64,000 bases of DNA from Aquimarina intermedia (GCF_008124785.1 NZ_VNHU01000002.1:186001-250000), one strand, 5' to 3'; shown: positions 18,901 to 27,500, counted from the first letter of the stretch. The notes: generated from the letters alone by a model not told the origin. Translations and numbers: made by a program.

Positions 18901-21132
18901 TTATACTGGGAAAAAGATCAAATCTCTGGTGTTGAAAAAATTATTAATAAAATAAAACAAGAGATAACAAATCAAAAACCTAAATGGAAATCCTATCCTC
19001 TTTATAAACCAGATCCCTCTTGTTTGGTTGTCAATTCGCTAACAGACTTAATAAAGAAAGACCGTGACCAGTCAAAATGTTCCCCAGAGTATATTAAAGA
19101 AGGAGTAGAAAAGCTCGGTAGTCTTTTTTCAAATCCAGATTACGAAATCGAAGACCTGGTTAGCTTAATAGCTGAAGAAGGATTGTGCATTTCATCCATT
19201 AGAGCAGTTATAACTCAGGATAAATTTTCTGCTATAAGTAAAATTGGAAATTCTGACGAATTTTTCTGGGAAAATAAGGAAATAGCCATTTTAAGATTAA
19301 TGGCAGCAATTAGTAGTCAAGATTATAAAGAATTCATTTCACTATTAGGAGAAGACGATAATCAGCTCTTATTAAATCTCATTGATAAGATTCAGGATAG
19401 AAGTATTAACCCTTGGGATGGTGATAATTTCACCTCGTTTATTGGAGCTTTATGTAGTATATACGCAGTTTATCCTGATGTATGGAAAAGTAAAGTTGCA
19501 AATGAAGAAAATAATAAAATTTTTGGTCAGATTATATCTTTAAATCCTTTTGAATTTAAATATGAGAGTTATGGTAATTCTATTCCATTGCTAACCGCTT
19601 TGAATAAAGCAAGATTTGAAGGAAAGTTTAATAGTGTAAAGGATATAGAAATAACAAGATGGAAATATTTCTTACCTTCTAGATCTATACCAACGTGGGC
19701 CAAAGATACAGATTTTGAACCTATACTTCTAGACCCGTTAGATCCAGTAATTATCTATACTGATAATAATCTACTTCTTGTGTCCACTGTTTTAGACTCT
19801 TCAGCAGAAATAGGAAATAATATATATATAGTTCCTGCCTTATTCTTAGAGTTTAAAGATCAAAAAGAATTTAACGATGCAGTAGAAAAAGGTTCAATAA
19901 TTACTCTTGACGTAGCAACTATTTTTCTAAGTGGTGGAACTGCTTTGGCAACAAAAGTACATTGGGCAAGAAGAGTTTGGGCTTCCATGGAGGTAGCTGG
20001 TGCTATTGGTAGTATTGCAACCAACACTATTCCTAACTTATCACCAGAAGCAAAAAAAGCAGTTGATGCCTATAACATAGCAATGTCTCTAATAGGTTTT
20101 AAAAACTTAGGTAAAGGAATTTATAATTATTCCAAAACATTACCAACTACTATTAAAGAAGCCTTTAAAAACAATAAAAATATAAGGGCTATAGTATTGG
20201 CGAAATACTTGGACTGGAAAACAGCTACAAAAAATCTAGACAATCTTAGCTCTGCAGAAAGAGAGTTGATTTCTGATCAGGCTAATGTATGGAAGTCCCT
20301 AGGTTTTGTAGATGATATTGATGATTTATTAAAAAGAATTGATGACTTCAAAACTCGAATTAAAGGGCTTAATGAAGGTCAAGGTTTACCCAACTTAGTC
20401 AACAAATTTGACGATTTAGATGATATTACAAAAAGTAAGTTCTTAGGTGATTTTGAAAATGCTTCTGATTGGGCACTTAATGAAATTAACAAAAGTAGTT
20501 CTTCCGCATTTGAGGGATGGAAAAAATATGCCTCAGAAATTAAGGGAAGACGTCAATACACCGCTCCAAATGACAAAGATATCTCAGATGTAAAAAAATC
20601 ATTAACTGACCCTCAGGAAATTAGGTTGGTAGAAAACGTTGATGATATTGAGATGCCATTTAAAGACTCGTCTTTTGTGTGTGCAGGAGGTTACCATCCA
20701 AGCATTGATAGTGGAGAAATTATCACCCATTATAATCTTAAGGGAGTAGAAAACGAATATGTTGCAACACAGAAGTATAAAACTTTCTTAGAAAATGAAC
20801 TAACATCTTTTATAATATCAGAAAAAATTGATCTTTTAAACTTGATAAGAACGGACAAAAGTAAAGGTGGAGAATTGTATAAAAAAATATATGAAATAAT
20901 TCCAGAAAAATTTAGTAAAATAGATGGTGCTAGCCAAGCAGGAAGTCACGCCGAAGTTAGAGTTTTTAATGAAATTCTTAAAAAAATGACTGCCAATGGT
21001 ATTCCACTTAATGATACTGAACTAAGTAAAATCAGAATATTCATTAAAAATAAAAATGGAAGAAACATGTGCCGTTGTCCACATTGTTATTATTTAATTG
21101 GTGATAAGGTAAAAATCATTGGAAATGAGTAG
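15928..21132 (+). CDS. TANFOR/Fn3/metalloprotease-like protein with C-terminal deaminase toxin domain
   Basis: 1734 residues, signal peptide (MKKQLLFFLCLLQVALVFSQ). Order of parts: a TANFOR-type domain at about 22-170 (IPPYPNSLSAY, LPDGLYRICFEVFDA); a second beta domain with the WTPRHAGVPNVSYEFSLVE repeat; Fn3 at about 282-369; a beta-rich stretch; a metzincin-like site HELGHGVFGLEH at 830-841 with a possible Met-turn (LLMDYGNG); an AT-rich region of unknown fold; a hydrophobic segment at about 1322-1400; and from about 1540 a domain holding SHAEV (His1674, Glu1676) and CRCPHC (Cys1717, Cys1720). The HAE...CxxC pair is the zinc site of the nucleic-acid deaminase superfamily, common in bacterial polymorphic toxins. 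Base composition changes near 18590. No T9SS sorting domain is seen. Toxin function is inferred from architecture and neighbours. Confidence 0.85.
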   Translation: MKKQLLFFLCLLQVALVFSQNYPVRVTPQGIPPYPNSLSAYDNTDQLRSPINLLIEFNDLTAASRAVQLKISIEGTNITATSKAVITGVPNIILDAGFPLRLTNAELAPYFALQNLQGVSAQQYNNTLPDGLYRICFEVFDAFNGNKLSNTGCTNIFLVSSDPPFLNRPENRTNLTEQNPTNILFQWTPRHAGVPNVSYEFSLVEIWDRYADPQAVFLASPPIYQDITTATNLLYGPIQPLLLPGKRYAWRVRAIATNAGEEVSVFKNNGYSEIFWFDHASDCTPVTAVQVQDATLTTATISWIGQPEHLDYTIKYREKDGNRWYTKTTPRDYITIEEFRPDTVYEFVVLGNCDSESYGESPLKEFRTLTQELAEYTDCGIAPEDVDLSNQELLTELRKNDVFTAGDFPVYVKKVSGSTTFSGEGYISTPWLATVRIPVTFDNIKINTDKKLVDGFVITTYDPNWGSILDADAVIEEATGDPGDKNVIKVDFDIIDVQVSKDGKTVTLIGSDGQEVVREGGKDVVYQDSKGENWEVSADGTVKNSQQADGGPATKETTAGMGGSGVNEITSTDVRVDFEKGNGYYAFDPYPTVTTGTLKDAYTTIDIAGGGTYYPPYKAISNLPGHPTDILLATATFQNSEYTTEDIVFKTKEGTEIPAEWVDTTATLTLEKKFDFVKEEIIATVKPKDTTQQYTIAGTANYWHLASQEVTDINVKLISVNGASLDGIRERINQIYNPAGINFEVTEASTLAISDPTIDVGNSTLLSQYTDGEKAWIEQFKALGTYERDTYYLFVTDIPPTDADTDGFMPLKRQFGFVFAGQDKGRTAAHELGHGVFGLEHTFTEYNTDQAATNLLMDYGNGTAFTHMDWEKMHAPGLQLYWFQGDEDGENRINDGIDILGNIITKVEYDKSKIKLIGVTSNTYPYLRGGYRSFSIDKEELIDEYKPKTKGNKVVYVNSEGELMPYSVLTTTSGVAKIKVLNDNCSYNAAELYWEKDQISGVEKIINKIKQEITNQKPKWKSYPLYKPDPSCLVVNSLTDLIKKDRDQSKCSPEYIKEGVEKLGSLFSNPDYEIEDLVSLIAEEGLCISSIRAVITQDKFSAISKIGNSDEFFWENKEIAILRLMAAISSQDYKEFISLLGEDDNQLLLNLIDKIQDRSINPWDGDNFTSFIGALCSIYAVYPDVWKSKVANEENNKIFGQIISLNPFEFKYESYGNSIPLLTALNKARFEGKFNSVKDIEITRWKYFLPSRSIPTWAKDTDFEPILLDPLDPVIIYTDNNLLLVSTVLDSSAEIGNNIYIVPALFLEFKDQKEFNDAVEKGSIITLDVATIFLSGGTALATKVHWARRVWASMEVAGAIGSIATNTIPNLSPEAKKAVDAYNIAMSLIGFKNLGKGIYNYSKTLPTTIKEAFKNNKNIRAIVLAKYLDWKTATKNLDNLSSAERELISDQANVWKSLGFVDDIDDLLKRIDDFKTRIKGLNEGQGLPNLVNKFDDLDDITKSKFLGDFENASDWALNEINKSSSSAFEGWKKYASEIKGRRQYTAPNDKDISDVKKSLTDPQEIRLVENVDDIEMPFKDSSFVCAGGYHPSIDSGEIITHYNLKGVENEYVATQKYKTFLENELTSFIISEKIDLLNLIRTDKSKGGELYKKIYEIIPEKFSKIDGASQAGSHAEVRVFNEILKKMTANGIPLNDTELSKIRIFIKNKNGRNMCRCPHCYYLIGDKVKIIGNE

Positions 21133-22396
21133 CAATTATTATAAGTTTCAAAGAAAAAACGAATTAGTTTTTAACAACCTGAATCTTCATGAGTCAGTTT
21201 CGCCAAAGAAATATTTGGACACTTTGTTCTCTGGCGTTCTAGAAGAGAAATATAATAGTGGCGAAATGATTTCAAGGAGGACTTATGTTGCAGGCTATTT
21301 ATATGGTTTATATATCTACGAAGACTCCTTTGAAAGAGTATATGGTTCGATGTGTTTTGAATACTATAATGGATATTTATTAAGGTATTATAAGAATACT
21401 AACAGCGTTTCTTTTGAAGTTTATGATATGGGGTTCCCATTGGAATCTGTTTATAACGATAAGGGTAAAACAATAGAAGCTAGGAAAATTGAAGTTAACG
21501 ACACATTTCAGAATAAAAATATTGCAGATTTTAATTCTATTGTTGAAGATATGGAAAAAACATATGATGTAGCCATAGACGATGCGGACTCTATATTGGG
21601 ATGGACACTTTCGAATTACGTTACTGATGAGATAAGCATAGAAGATCTTCAAAAAGGAATTTGGAAAATTTATAGAAAGGATAAAATGGAAAAAGGCTTG
21701 TATAACGACGATTTTTTAAAGTTCTATTCTGAACAAGAAAAACTCAAAAATAGAATAATAAAAGAAGATCAATTTGAGAATAAAGTAAAGCTTATAGCTG
21801 GAGTGGATGTAGCTTATAATGAAATGGAACAAACAATGGTCGGAGCGATTGTCGTTCTAAATATTGATACACTTGAGGTAATAGAACAAGCTCATCATAA
21901 AATGAATATTACATTTCCGTACGTGCCAGGTTTGTTTTCTTTTAGGGAAGTTCCTCCCATAATCGAAGCCTTTAATAAATTAAAAGTAAAACCAGACTTA
22001 ATAGTTTGCGATGCTCAAGGAGTTGCTCATCCAAAAAATGTTGGAATGGCGACACACTTAGGAATCCAATTGAATATTCCCACTATTGGATGTGCAAAAA
22101 AAAGACTTGTTGGATATTATGATAAAGAAAAGCTTGGAAGTAAAAGAGGAGATAGGCAATCTTTAATCTGGAATAGTGAAGAAGTCGGAGTTGCATTAAT
22201 AACTCAAGATGATATAAAACCAATGTTTGTTTCAATTGGTCATAAAATTAATCTGGGAACAGCTGTCGATTGGGTGCTTAAATTAACTCCAAAATATAGA
22301 TTACCTGAGACAACAAGACAAGCCGATCAACTAGTTAATAAAATTATCAAAAACAGGACTGAGTTTGATTTTTTATATGATAATGATTCCGAATAA
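21125..22396 (+). CDS. Candidate immunity protein: unknown N-terminal domain fused to endonuclease V
   Basis: 423 residues. Residues 1 to about 195 match nothing I recognise (YVAGYLYGLYIYEDSFERVY, SILGWTLSNYVTDE). From about 205 the sequence is a full endonuclease V: GVDVAYNE, FPYVPGLFSFREVPP, DLIVCDAQGVAHPKNVG, IGCAKKRLVG, SIGHKINLGTAVDW. The catalytic acids Asp228, Glu275 and Asp296 are all present, with spacing close to the Escherichia coli enzyme (35, 89, 110). Endonuclease V cuts next to inosine. ATG 21125 overlaps the toxin stop by 8 bases, the usual place for an immunity gene; a TTG at 21119 is less likely. Free-standing endonuclease V is about 220 residues, so the fusion is unusual. 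I infer that the N-terminal half binds the deaminase and that the nuclease handles inosine damage. Confidence 0.88.
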   Translation: MSSNYYKFQRKNELVFNNLNLHESVSPKKYLDTLFSGVLEEKYNSGEMISRRTYVAGYLYGLYIYEDSFERVYGSMCFEYYNGYLLRYYKNTNSVSFEVYDMGFPLESVYNDKGKTIEARKIEVNDTFQNKNIADFNSIVEDMEKTYDVAIDDADSILGWTLSNYVTDEISIEDLQKGIWKIYRKDKMEKGLYNDDFLKFYSEQEKLKNRIIKEDQFENKVKLIAGVDVAYNEMEQTMVGAIVVLNIDTLEVIEQAHHKMNITFPYVPGLFSFREVPPIIEAFNKLKVKPDLIVCDAQGVAHPKNVGMATHLGIQLNIPTIGCAKKRLVGYYDKEKLGSKRGDRQSLIWNSEEVGVALITQDDIKPMFVSIGHKINLGTAVDWVLKLTPKYRLPETTRQADQLVNKIIKNRTEFDFLYDNDSE

Positions 22397-22403
22397 AATT
22401 CTC

Positions 22404-22428
22404 GCTAGCACCCCCCGCTCGTGCCGGT
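22404..22428 (+). repeat. REP-like element, left copy next to the RAYT gene
   Basis: It holds GCTAGC (22404-22409), a C run and CGCTCGTGCCG (22416-22426). The last 11 bases recur inverted at 23047-23057, on the other side of the transposase gene. Its GC content stands out against the AT-rich island. Confidence 0.65.
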
Positions 22429-22467
22429 AAGAGTAAGAAGATTGAGATAAAATAGAATAATAAAACC

Positions 22468-23034
22468 ATGAGCAGAAAATATAAATTCCATAATCCATCA
22501 GCAGCGTATTTCATAAGCTTCGCTACTGTGTATTGGATGGACGTGTTTACGCGTCAGGAATACTTTTCTGAATTAGCTGACAGCTTAGCGTATTGTAGAA
22601 AAGAAAAAGGAATGGAAGTTTTTGCATATTGTTTTATGCCAAGTCATGTGCATTTAATTTTTAGATCATCGAAGGAAGATCCTTCTGGTTTACTAAGAGA
22701 TTTTAAAGGATTTACTGCTAAAAAATTAATCAAAACTATACAAGAAAATCAACAAGAGAGCCGAAAAGAATGGTTACTATGGATGATGGAAAAAGCTGGA
22801 AAAAAGAATAGTAATGTAACAAAATATCAATTATGGCAACAACATAACAAACCGATTGAATTATGGACAGATAAAGTCATACAACAAAAGATCGATTATA
22901 TTCATAAGAATCCTGTAGAATCAGGTTTTGTAACTGATGCTGTAGATTGGAAATATAGCAGTGCAAGAAATTATCAAGATGATCATACAATTTTAAAAAT
23001 TGACAGCGATGGATTTTTACTTGGATTGGCATAA
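22468..23034 (+). CDS. REP-associated tyrosine transposase (RAYT, Y1 family)
   Basis: A 188-residue Y1/HUH transposase of the RAYT group: FHNPSAAYFISFATVYWMDVF at the N-terminus, the HUH metal motif in FMPSHVHLIF, and the C-terminal KIDYIHKNPVESGFVTDAVDWKYSSARNY block that carries the nucleophilic tyrosine region. RAYTs are linked to the spread of REP sequences by cutting single-stranded DNA at palindromes; here REP-like sequences lie on both sides. It appears intact. It is a passenger in the toxin cassette region, sitting between the immunity gene and the orphan toxin fragment. Confidence 0.93.
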   Translation: MSRKYKFHNPSAAYFISFATVYWMDVFTRQEYFSELADSLAYCRKEKGMEVFAYCFMPSHVHLIFRSSKEDPSGLLRDFKGFTAKKLIKTIQENQQESRKEWLLWMMEKAGKKNSNVTKYQLWQQHNKPIELWTDKVIQQKIDYIHKNPVESGFVTDAVDWKYSSARNYQDDHTILKIDSDGFLLGLA

Positions 23035-23046
23035 CAATATAGAAGT

Positions 23047-23078
23047 CGGCACGAGCGAGACGCTCGCGCTAGCGGGGG
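23047..23078 (+). repeat. REP-like element, right copy next to the RAYT gene
   Basis: CGGCACGAGCG (23047-23057) is the inverted copy of the left element. CGAGCG-AGA-CGCTCG forms a 6-bp hairpin (23052-23066), followed by GCTAGCGGGGG. The orphan toxin reading frame begins inside its right edge. Confidence 0.7.
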
Positions 23079-23444
23079 AATGTAATTAACATTAAAGGTC
23101 AGACTGCTGAAGTTTTTGAAGATTTTATTGAGCTAAATTTAAACCTATCTCAAGTTAGTGGAAAAGGAGTAGGTAAAATAATTTTTGAGGATGCAATAAG
23201 ATATTATGACAACACTGGGATTCCCAATAAGGGCTTTAGAGGGCGGTGGGAAGGAAATGATCCTCAATATAATAATGGAAGTTCTGACAATTTTAAGAAA
23301 TATTGGGAGTATAGGGAAACATTGGCTGATGTGGAAGCGGCTAAAAAGACCTGGTCAGGAAAACGTGCTGTTGAAAATGGTTACGAAACCGCAAAAGTAG
23401 TAGAAGAGTCAGAAAGTTTAATTTTGGTAGAATTCACAAAATAA
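23073..23444 (+). pseudogene. Orphan polymorphic-toxin C-terminal fragment, no start codon
   Basis: An open frame of 123 residues from a stop at 23070 to TAA 23444. It has no ATG, GTG or TTG in its first two thirds, so it is not an independent gene. It reads NVINIKGQTAEVFEDFIELN, then GKGVGKIIFEDAIRYYDNTG, RGRWEGNDPQYNNGSSDN, KKYWEYRETLADVEAAKKTW and SGKRAVENGYETAKVVEE. The compact, charged end and the gene that follows 4 bases later fit a displaced toxin tip with its immunity gene, as stored behind many polymorphic toxins. I do not recognise the toxin family. Its upstream part is cut off by the REP/RAYT element. Confidence 0.65.
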
Positions 23445-23448
23445 GCCT

Positions 23449-23880
23449 ATGAGCAGAAATTGTTATAATGAGCTGGATATTTTTTTTGAAGCAACTAAGA
23501 ATCGTTGTTATTTGATTTTTCAACAATTATATATTCTTAGAGAAAACATCCAAAAGCATGATGAAATAGAAGAAAGTATAATCAAGTTAAAAAGCCTCTT
23601 TTTTGAAGAGAGAAAAAAATTTTCTAGTGATAGTTTTTCGATTAACGATAAAAATTCTATAAATGAAAAATGTGATCTTTTTTTTGAATCCTATTGGATT
23701 TCTAGAGGACAAGTAAGTAAAGGCAATGTAAATTTCTTTGAATATTCAATTGAAAACATTGAACACTTAGGAGTAATTGAAAATTATTTGTCAAAAATGA
23801 GAAGAACAATGGAAATTGCTTGGTACGGCTTTTTACAACAATATGGAAGGTTAATTATAAAATCTTCCAAGGAAATATAA
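23449..23880 (+). CDS. Candidate immunity protein of the orphan toxin fragment
   Basis: 143 residues, cytosolic, predicted almost entirely helical and acidic-to-neutral (NELDIFFEATKNRCYLIFQQ at the start, IENYLSKMRRTMEIAWYGFL near the end). No known family. The ATG lies 4 bases after the stop of the startless toxin-like frame, matching the tight toxin-immunity spacing of polymorphic toxin loci. It is as AT-rich as the rest of the island. The immunity role is inferred only from position and size. Confidence 0.6.
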   Translation: MSRNCYNELDIFFEATKNRCYLIFQQLYILRENIQKHDEIEESIIKLKSLFFEERKKFSSDSFSINDKNSINEKCDLFFESYWISRGQVSKGNVNFFEYSIENIEHLGVIENYLSKMRRTMEIAWYGFLQQYGRLIIKSSKEI

Positions 23881-23908
23881 CAATTATTTTTTAATCTATC
23901 GAGAATAA

Positions 23909-24361
23909 ATGAATGACCTTTTAACCATATTGATCATATCCAGTTTAATGGGAGTTTTCTTTACCTACAAGGTATTGAAGGGAATCATAAACCATATAGA
24001 TTTTAAAAATGGTACAATGATAAAGGCAAAAGTTATTAAAACAGAGTGGATAAAAACACCACTTATTAAGTTTAGTTATTTATTCCCTGACAAGCAATTG
24101 AGAATATTATATCGTTTTGTTTTAGATAGTGATATATATGAAAAAGAAGATGATGATATACATTTTGCATTTAAAAGATTTGGTCCGAAACCTATACCAA
24201 ATAAGAATGATGAAATAAATGTATTTGTTCCAAAAAGTAAAAACCCAAATAAAGTAACATTTAATGAAAGTAGTAATACAATCAAGCCTATAATTGGGTT
24301 TGCTTTTTTAGCCATTCTTAGTTTTGGCATTACATCATTAATCATTTACAATTGGAAATAG
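23909..24361 (+). CDS. Small membrane protein, DUF3592-like
   Basis: 150 residues with one transmembrane segment at each end (LLTILIISSLMGVFFTYKVL and IIGFAFLAILSFGITSLIIY) around a beta-rich soluble part of about 100 residues with FKNGTMIKAKVIKTEW and NDEINVFVPKSKNPNKVTF. This layout resembles DUF3592-type proteins, which also occur as immunity proteins in polymorphic toxin loci. It begins 28 bases after the 23449 gene. It may be another stored immunity gene whose toxin fragment has been lost, or a second protein protecting the membrane. Confidence 0.6.
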   Translation: MNDLLTILIISSLMGVFFTYKVLKGIINHIDFKNGTMIKAKVIKTEWIKTPLIKFSYLFPDKQLRILYRFVLDSDIYEKEDDDIHFAFKRFGPKPIPNKNDEINVFVPKSKNPNKVTFNESSNTIKPIIGFAFLAILSFGITSLIIYNWK

Positions 24362-24435
24362 ATTTATAAAGATTCAAAAAATAGTTAACTAAGTGTTAAA
24401 ACTATTAATCAATAGCATGACCAATCCCTCTGGCG

Positions 24436-24540
24436 CTCGTTTAAGCAAAGCGAAAACGAGTGACAAAACAAAAAAAAGCGTTTGTAACGCGATAAGTGAT
24501 GAAAAATAATTAAGTAAAAAAGGCACTCGTTACAAACGAG
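24436..24540. repeat. Hairpin-rich intergenic repeat, copy A
   Basis: It contains three small hairpins: CTCGTTT/AAACGAG (24436-24460), GCGTT/AACGC (24478-24490) and CTCGTT/AACGAG (24526-24540). AACGAGTGAC (24455-24464) and CGTTTGTAA (24479-24487) recur with the same 24-base offset at 34426 and 34450. Confidence 0.55.
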
Positions 24541-24592
24541 CATCAGAAAAGAAAAAGATAAAAAACCAACATACCAACAAAGCCCAATACGC

Positions 24593-27500
24593 ATGAAACA
24601 CTTCTACCTACTTATACTTACCTTACTTCTTACGTACACTACGTTTGCCGGTATTGGTGATAAAGAAAAAACGAAATCCAGCACAGCCACAACCACTACG
24701 CCAGTATTACCGCCGGTGCAGTTACAACGGTCTTTTGGAGCGTTAGATCTGGCAGTGGACACCCAACTTAAAGAGTTGTCCGCAGCGCCAACGGTTCGTG
24801 ATTTTGCACAGAGCGAATTATATACCCGCTTTGAGATGGATACGACGGTCAACGCCTTACGATCAGAAGCAAAAACAGTGATTGATGAGTTGGTTGCAGA
24901 AAATAAGTTTTTGGAGAGTTTAACCGATTATTTAACCGGAGAAACTCCGGTTACCCTCCCCATAGGAATCAAAAAAGAGATTGGTAGCTCTGAGTTTATT
25001 ATGGGGGTGAGTAAAATCAAATTGGGTAAGGACTATTCGGAGTTAGAAATTTTTGTACGTCTTAAACTGCCTCAAATTGATGAAACCGGGCAACAAAAAG
25101 AATTATTTTTCGGTGCCAGCGGCGTAAAACTATCCCACAAAGGTGGGTTGTTTGGTTCGGCAGATTTAGTGCTACTGGGTGATTTTCCGGTACGACTACA
25201 GGGTAAAAGTGTATTGATGGTCTTACAAGGTGGGTATGATCTTAAAACCAGTAACCTTAATAAAAAAACCTATGTAACCATTGATTGCAATGGTTTTAAA
25301 GAATTAGGAATTGCCGCAAATGTAGAGTTTTCCAGAGAAAAAATACTCCCTGTTACCGCAGCTAATGAGATTGACCACTCCACTATTGGTAAAACCAACA
25401 TAAAAAAGAAAGTTACTACTAGCTTTGAACTCGTAGCCAGTGACTGGAACGATATTTTGGTAGAGATCAACTTACCAAGATTTCAAATCCCTTCTTTAAA
25501 AAATACCATTTTTGAGGTAAATACCGCCGTATTGGATTTTAGTGACGTACGTAACTCAGCTGCTATAAAATGGCCGGAGGGCTATCAGGAAAAGTATATG
25601 ATTTCGGGAGAAGAGGATATCTGGCAAGGAGTATATGTCGAATCTTTGACTGTGGTACTTCCCAAACAATTTGAAAAACAAAATAACAGCGAACGTATCA
25701 GCTTTGGTGCCGAAAAATTGATTATTGATAATAACGGAGTGTCGGGTACTTTTTCTGCCAATAACGTCTTACCGTTGGATAAAGGAACCGCCGGAGGATG
25801 GCAATTCTCGGTAGATAGTTTTAAAGTAATATTTGTAGCCGGCACCTTTGCCGGTGGTGGTTTTGGAGGTAAAATGGTACTTCCTGTTTCTACTTATCAA
25901 GGAGGAAGTTCTGATAAAAGTGACACCACTGCCTTAGACTATACCGCATTAATTGACGCATCAACTAATGAATATACCTTGACCGCCAGTCCGACAGAAT
26001 CTTTAGGATTTGACCTCTTTAAAGCGCGGGCAACCATTACCGAGAATAGTATCATTGAGCTTAAACTAGACGATGGTAAATTTCGCCCAAAAGCTGTTTT
26101 ACATGGAAATTTAGCGATTAAGGGCTCCAACAACGGATCCAGATCATCAACCGCAACCGCCGATTTTGAGGGTATTCTCTTTGAACACTTTCAACTACAA
26201 ACCGTTAGTCCAAAACTAAAAATTGGCTATGCGGGCTATAAAGGCGAAGTAAAAGTAGGGAGTTTCCCTGCATCGATATCAGAAATTGCGATTCGAGCCG
26301 ATGGCGAAATTGCAGCATTGGACTTTACTATTGCCATCAATTTGATGGATAGTGATGGTGGTTTTAGCGGTGCAACAAGCCTCTCTGTAGAAGGTGAGCT
26401 CGGTGAAAATCAAGGCCTGGAAAAATGGAAATTTAAACGTATTAGATTACGCCGTATTGACATCGCTGCCGATGTCGGTTTTTTAATCGAAGGCTTTGTT
26501 GAGTTTAGAGAAAATGATCCGGTTTATGGCGATGGTTTTAGCGGACAAGTTAAAGCTACGTTTAAAGGAGGTATTGCGGTTACTATTAATGCAACTTTTG
26601 GTAAAACAACCTTTAGGTATTGGTATGTAGATGGATTAGTAGAAGGGCTGCACTTAGTTATACCCACCGGGTTTGTCGTCACCGGATTTGGCGGCGGCGC
26701 TTCGTATCGTATGCGTAAAGATGGGTATAGTTCCAATATGGGCATCGGTACTTCTGGTGTAAAATATGTTCCTGATGAAAACAGTGGTCTGGGCGTTAAA
26801 GCGATGATGTTATTTGAAGTCACAGGCGGTGGTAATGCTGTCAACGGTGGTTTTGGATTCGAAATTGCCTTTAACCGTCATGGCGGTATCAATAGAATAA
26901 GCTTGTATGGCGAAGCGCATATGCTGCAAACCCCGGGCTACGATGATGCAGGTGATGAAATGGGCGAAAATCTTGGAGGTATTGTAGAAAATGAATCTCA
27001 ACTTCCTGATGGTGTTGAAAATCAACTGAAGGAATCAAACTTAATCGAAGCTTCTAAAGCAATATATCCGGCTACTATGACCGGTCAAAAAGGGTTAAAT
27101 GCCTATGTCGCTATAGAATTTGACTTTACGCAAGATACTTTTCACGGTACTTTTGAATTATACATTGATGTTTTTGGTGGAGTGTTCAAAGGTGTGGGTG
27201 CCGGCGGACGTGCCGGTTGGGCAGTAGTTCATTTCGGTCCGGGCGAATGGTATATCCATGTGGGAACCCCCACTGATCCTATTGGTTTAAAAGTAGGAAT
27301 TGGTAGCGTAGCTCTTAGGGCCGAGAGTTACTTTATGATGGGAGATTATATGCCGGCTTCTCCTCCACCTCCAGCTCAGGTTGCTAAAATTTTAGGTATG
27401 GACGCCGCAGAGTTGGATTATATGCGTGATGAAAATGCCTTACGCGGGGGACGCGGAATCGCATTTGGATCCAGCTTTGATTTTGATACCGGCGACATGA

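Noticed and set aside
21380-21652. A 90-codon minus-strand frame inside the candidate immunity gene
   Set aside because: It is opposite the fused reading frame, without motif or start signal.
23206-23400. A 64-codon plus frame with an ATG in the cassette island
   Set aside because: It is out of frame with the 123-codon orphan tip, whose residues look protein-like and end just before the immunity gene; the ATG frame looks like a shadow.
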